From: Mnemiopsis leidyi
Lineage: Eukaryota > Ctenophora > Tentaculata > Lobata > Bolinopsidae
Reading direction: 5' to 3'
NCBI GenBank assembly: GCA_000226015.1
Contig: JH152778.1
Location: forward strand, 163,057 to 183,092
DNA length: 20,036 bases
Part shown: piece after piece, positions 19,822 through 20,036 of the stretch
Layout of the letters: each line of letters opens with the position of its first letter
Position numbering within the stretch: position 1 is the first letter of the stretch
Translations under genes and position numbers: made by a program
Notes under the pieces: generated by a model
Database searches by the model: none
What the model saw: only the letters and a program-made list of their open reading frames with translations
What the model was told of the DNA's origin: nothing

Positions 19822-19963
19822 CGTATTACATCACCCTTTTTCGTATTACATCACACTTATGGCCGTATTACATCACCCTTTTTCGTATTACATCACCCTT
19901 TTTCGTATTACATCACCGTATTACATCACCCTTTTCGTATTACATCACCGCGTATTACCTCAC
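19822..19963 (+). repeat. Eight-copy array of the 13-mer CGTATTACATCAC
   Basis: Copies start at 19822, 19842, 19864, 19884, 19904, 19917, 19936 and 19951. Seven are identical and the last has one change. Spacings are 20, 22, 20, 20, 13, 19 and 15 bp, with c/t-rich linkers (cttttt) of variable length. A conserved core with variable linkers differs from a simple tandem repeat and suggests either clustered binding sites (TTACATCA is one base from a CRE/ATF half-site arrangement) or an irregularly shrinking satellite. Confidence 0.9.
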
Positions 19964-20036
19964 ACTTTCTGCAAATTAGTGATACGAGAGAACGTCCTTT
20001 TTTCTGTTATTACTAGCAACTACCCGCACTGCCTGC

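Noticed and set aside
19822-19963. CRISPR-like array
   Set aside because: The units are too short, the linkers are 0-9 bp and related to each other, and the genome is clearly animal.

Overview
The window is animal nuclear DNA, probably from an invertebrate with compact genes. Coding regions are interrupted by short GT-AG introns (about 135 to 1070 bp), the exons are balanced in base composition, and introns and spacers are AT-rich. All six recognisable proteins are conserved eukaryotic ones. The species cannot be fixed from the sequence. A small-genome lineage that uses spliced-leader trans-splicing (ctenophore, hydrozoan, flatworm, tunicate or similar) would fit the start-codon contexts described below, but this is inference.

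Left part (about 0.9 to 12.1 kb): six genes, all on the minus strand. In transcription order they are DCAF13/Sof1 (12085 to 8832, six exons), NKAP (8355 to 7687, one exon), fibrillarin (7225 to 5627, four exons), ribosomal protein eL37 (4973 to 4035, two exons), ribosomal protein eS7 (3743 to 2851, three exons) and the mitochondrial ADP/ATP carrier (1995 to 917, two exons). Exon joins were set by splice signals, reading phase and protein similarity. Predicted lengths of 447, 222, 301, 92, 193 and 305 aa match the families, except NKAP, which is short. Four of the six belong to ribosome manufacture: the SSU processome factor DCAF13, the box C/D rRNA methyltransferase fibrillarin, and two ribosomal proteins.

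Right part (about 12.1 to 20.0 kb): no convincing gene. It holds dispersed and tandem repeats, a short hAT-type MITE with terminal inverted repeats and an 8-bp target duplication (13201 to 13460), a GC-rich repeat cluster (about 14.07 to 15.06 kb) related to the first 480 bases of the window, a lysine-rich coding-like stretch of unknown identity (15.1 to 15.63 kb), a strong 29-bp-stem hairpin between direct repeats (17.77 to 17.91 kb), and an eight-copy array of a 13-mer at the right end.

Best leads: (1) three genes (eS7, eL37, fibrillarin) carry a CAG acceptor-like site exactly 5 nt before the ATG, with similar sites near other starts, which suggests spliced-leader addition or 5'UTR introns; (2) a co-oriented ribosome-biogenesis gene cluster; (3) the hairpin at 17798 to 17870; (4) several precise minisatellites placed beside splice or start sites of these housekeeping genes.
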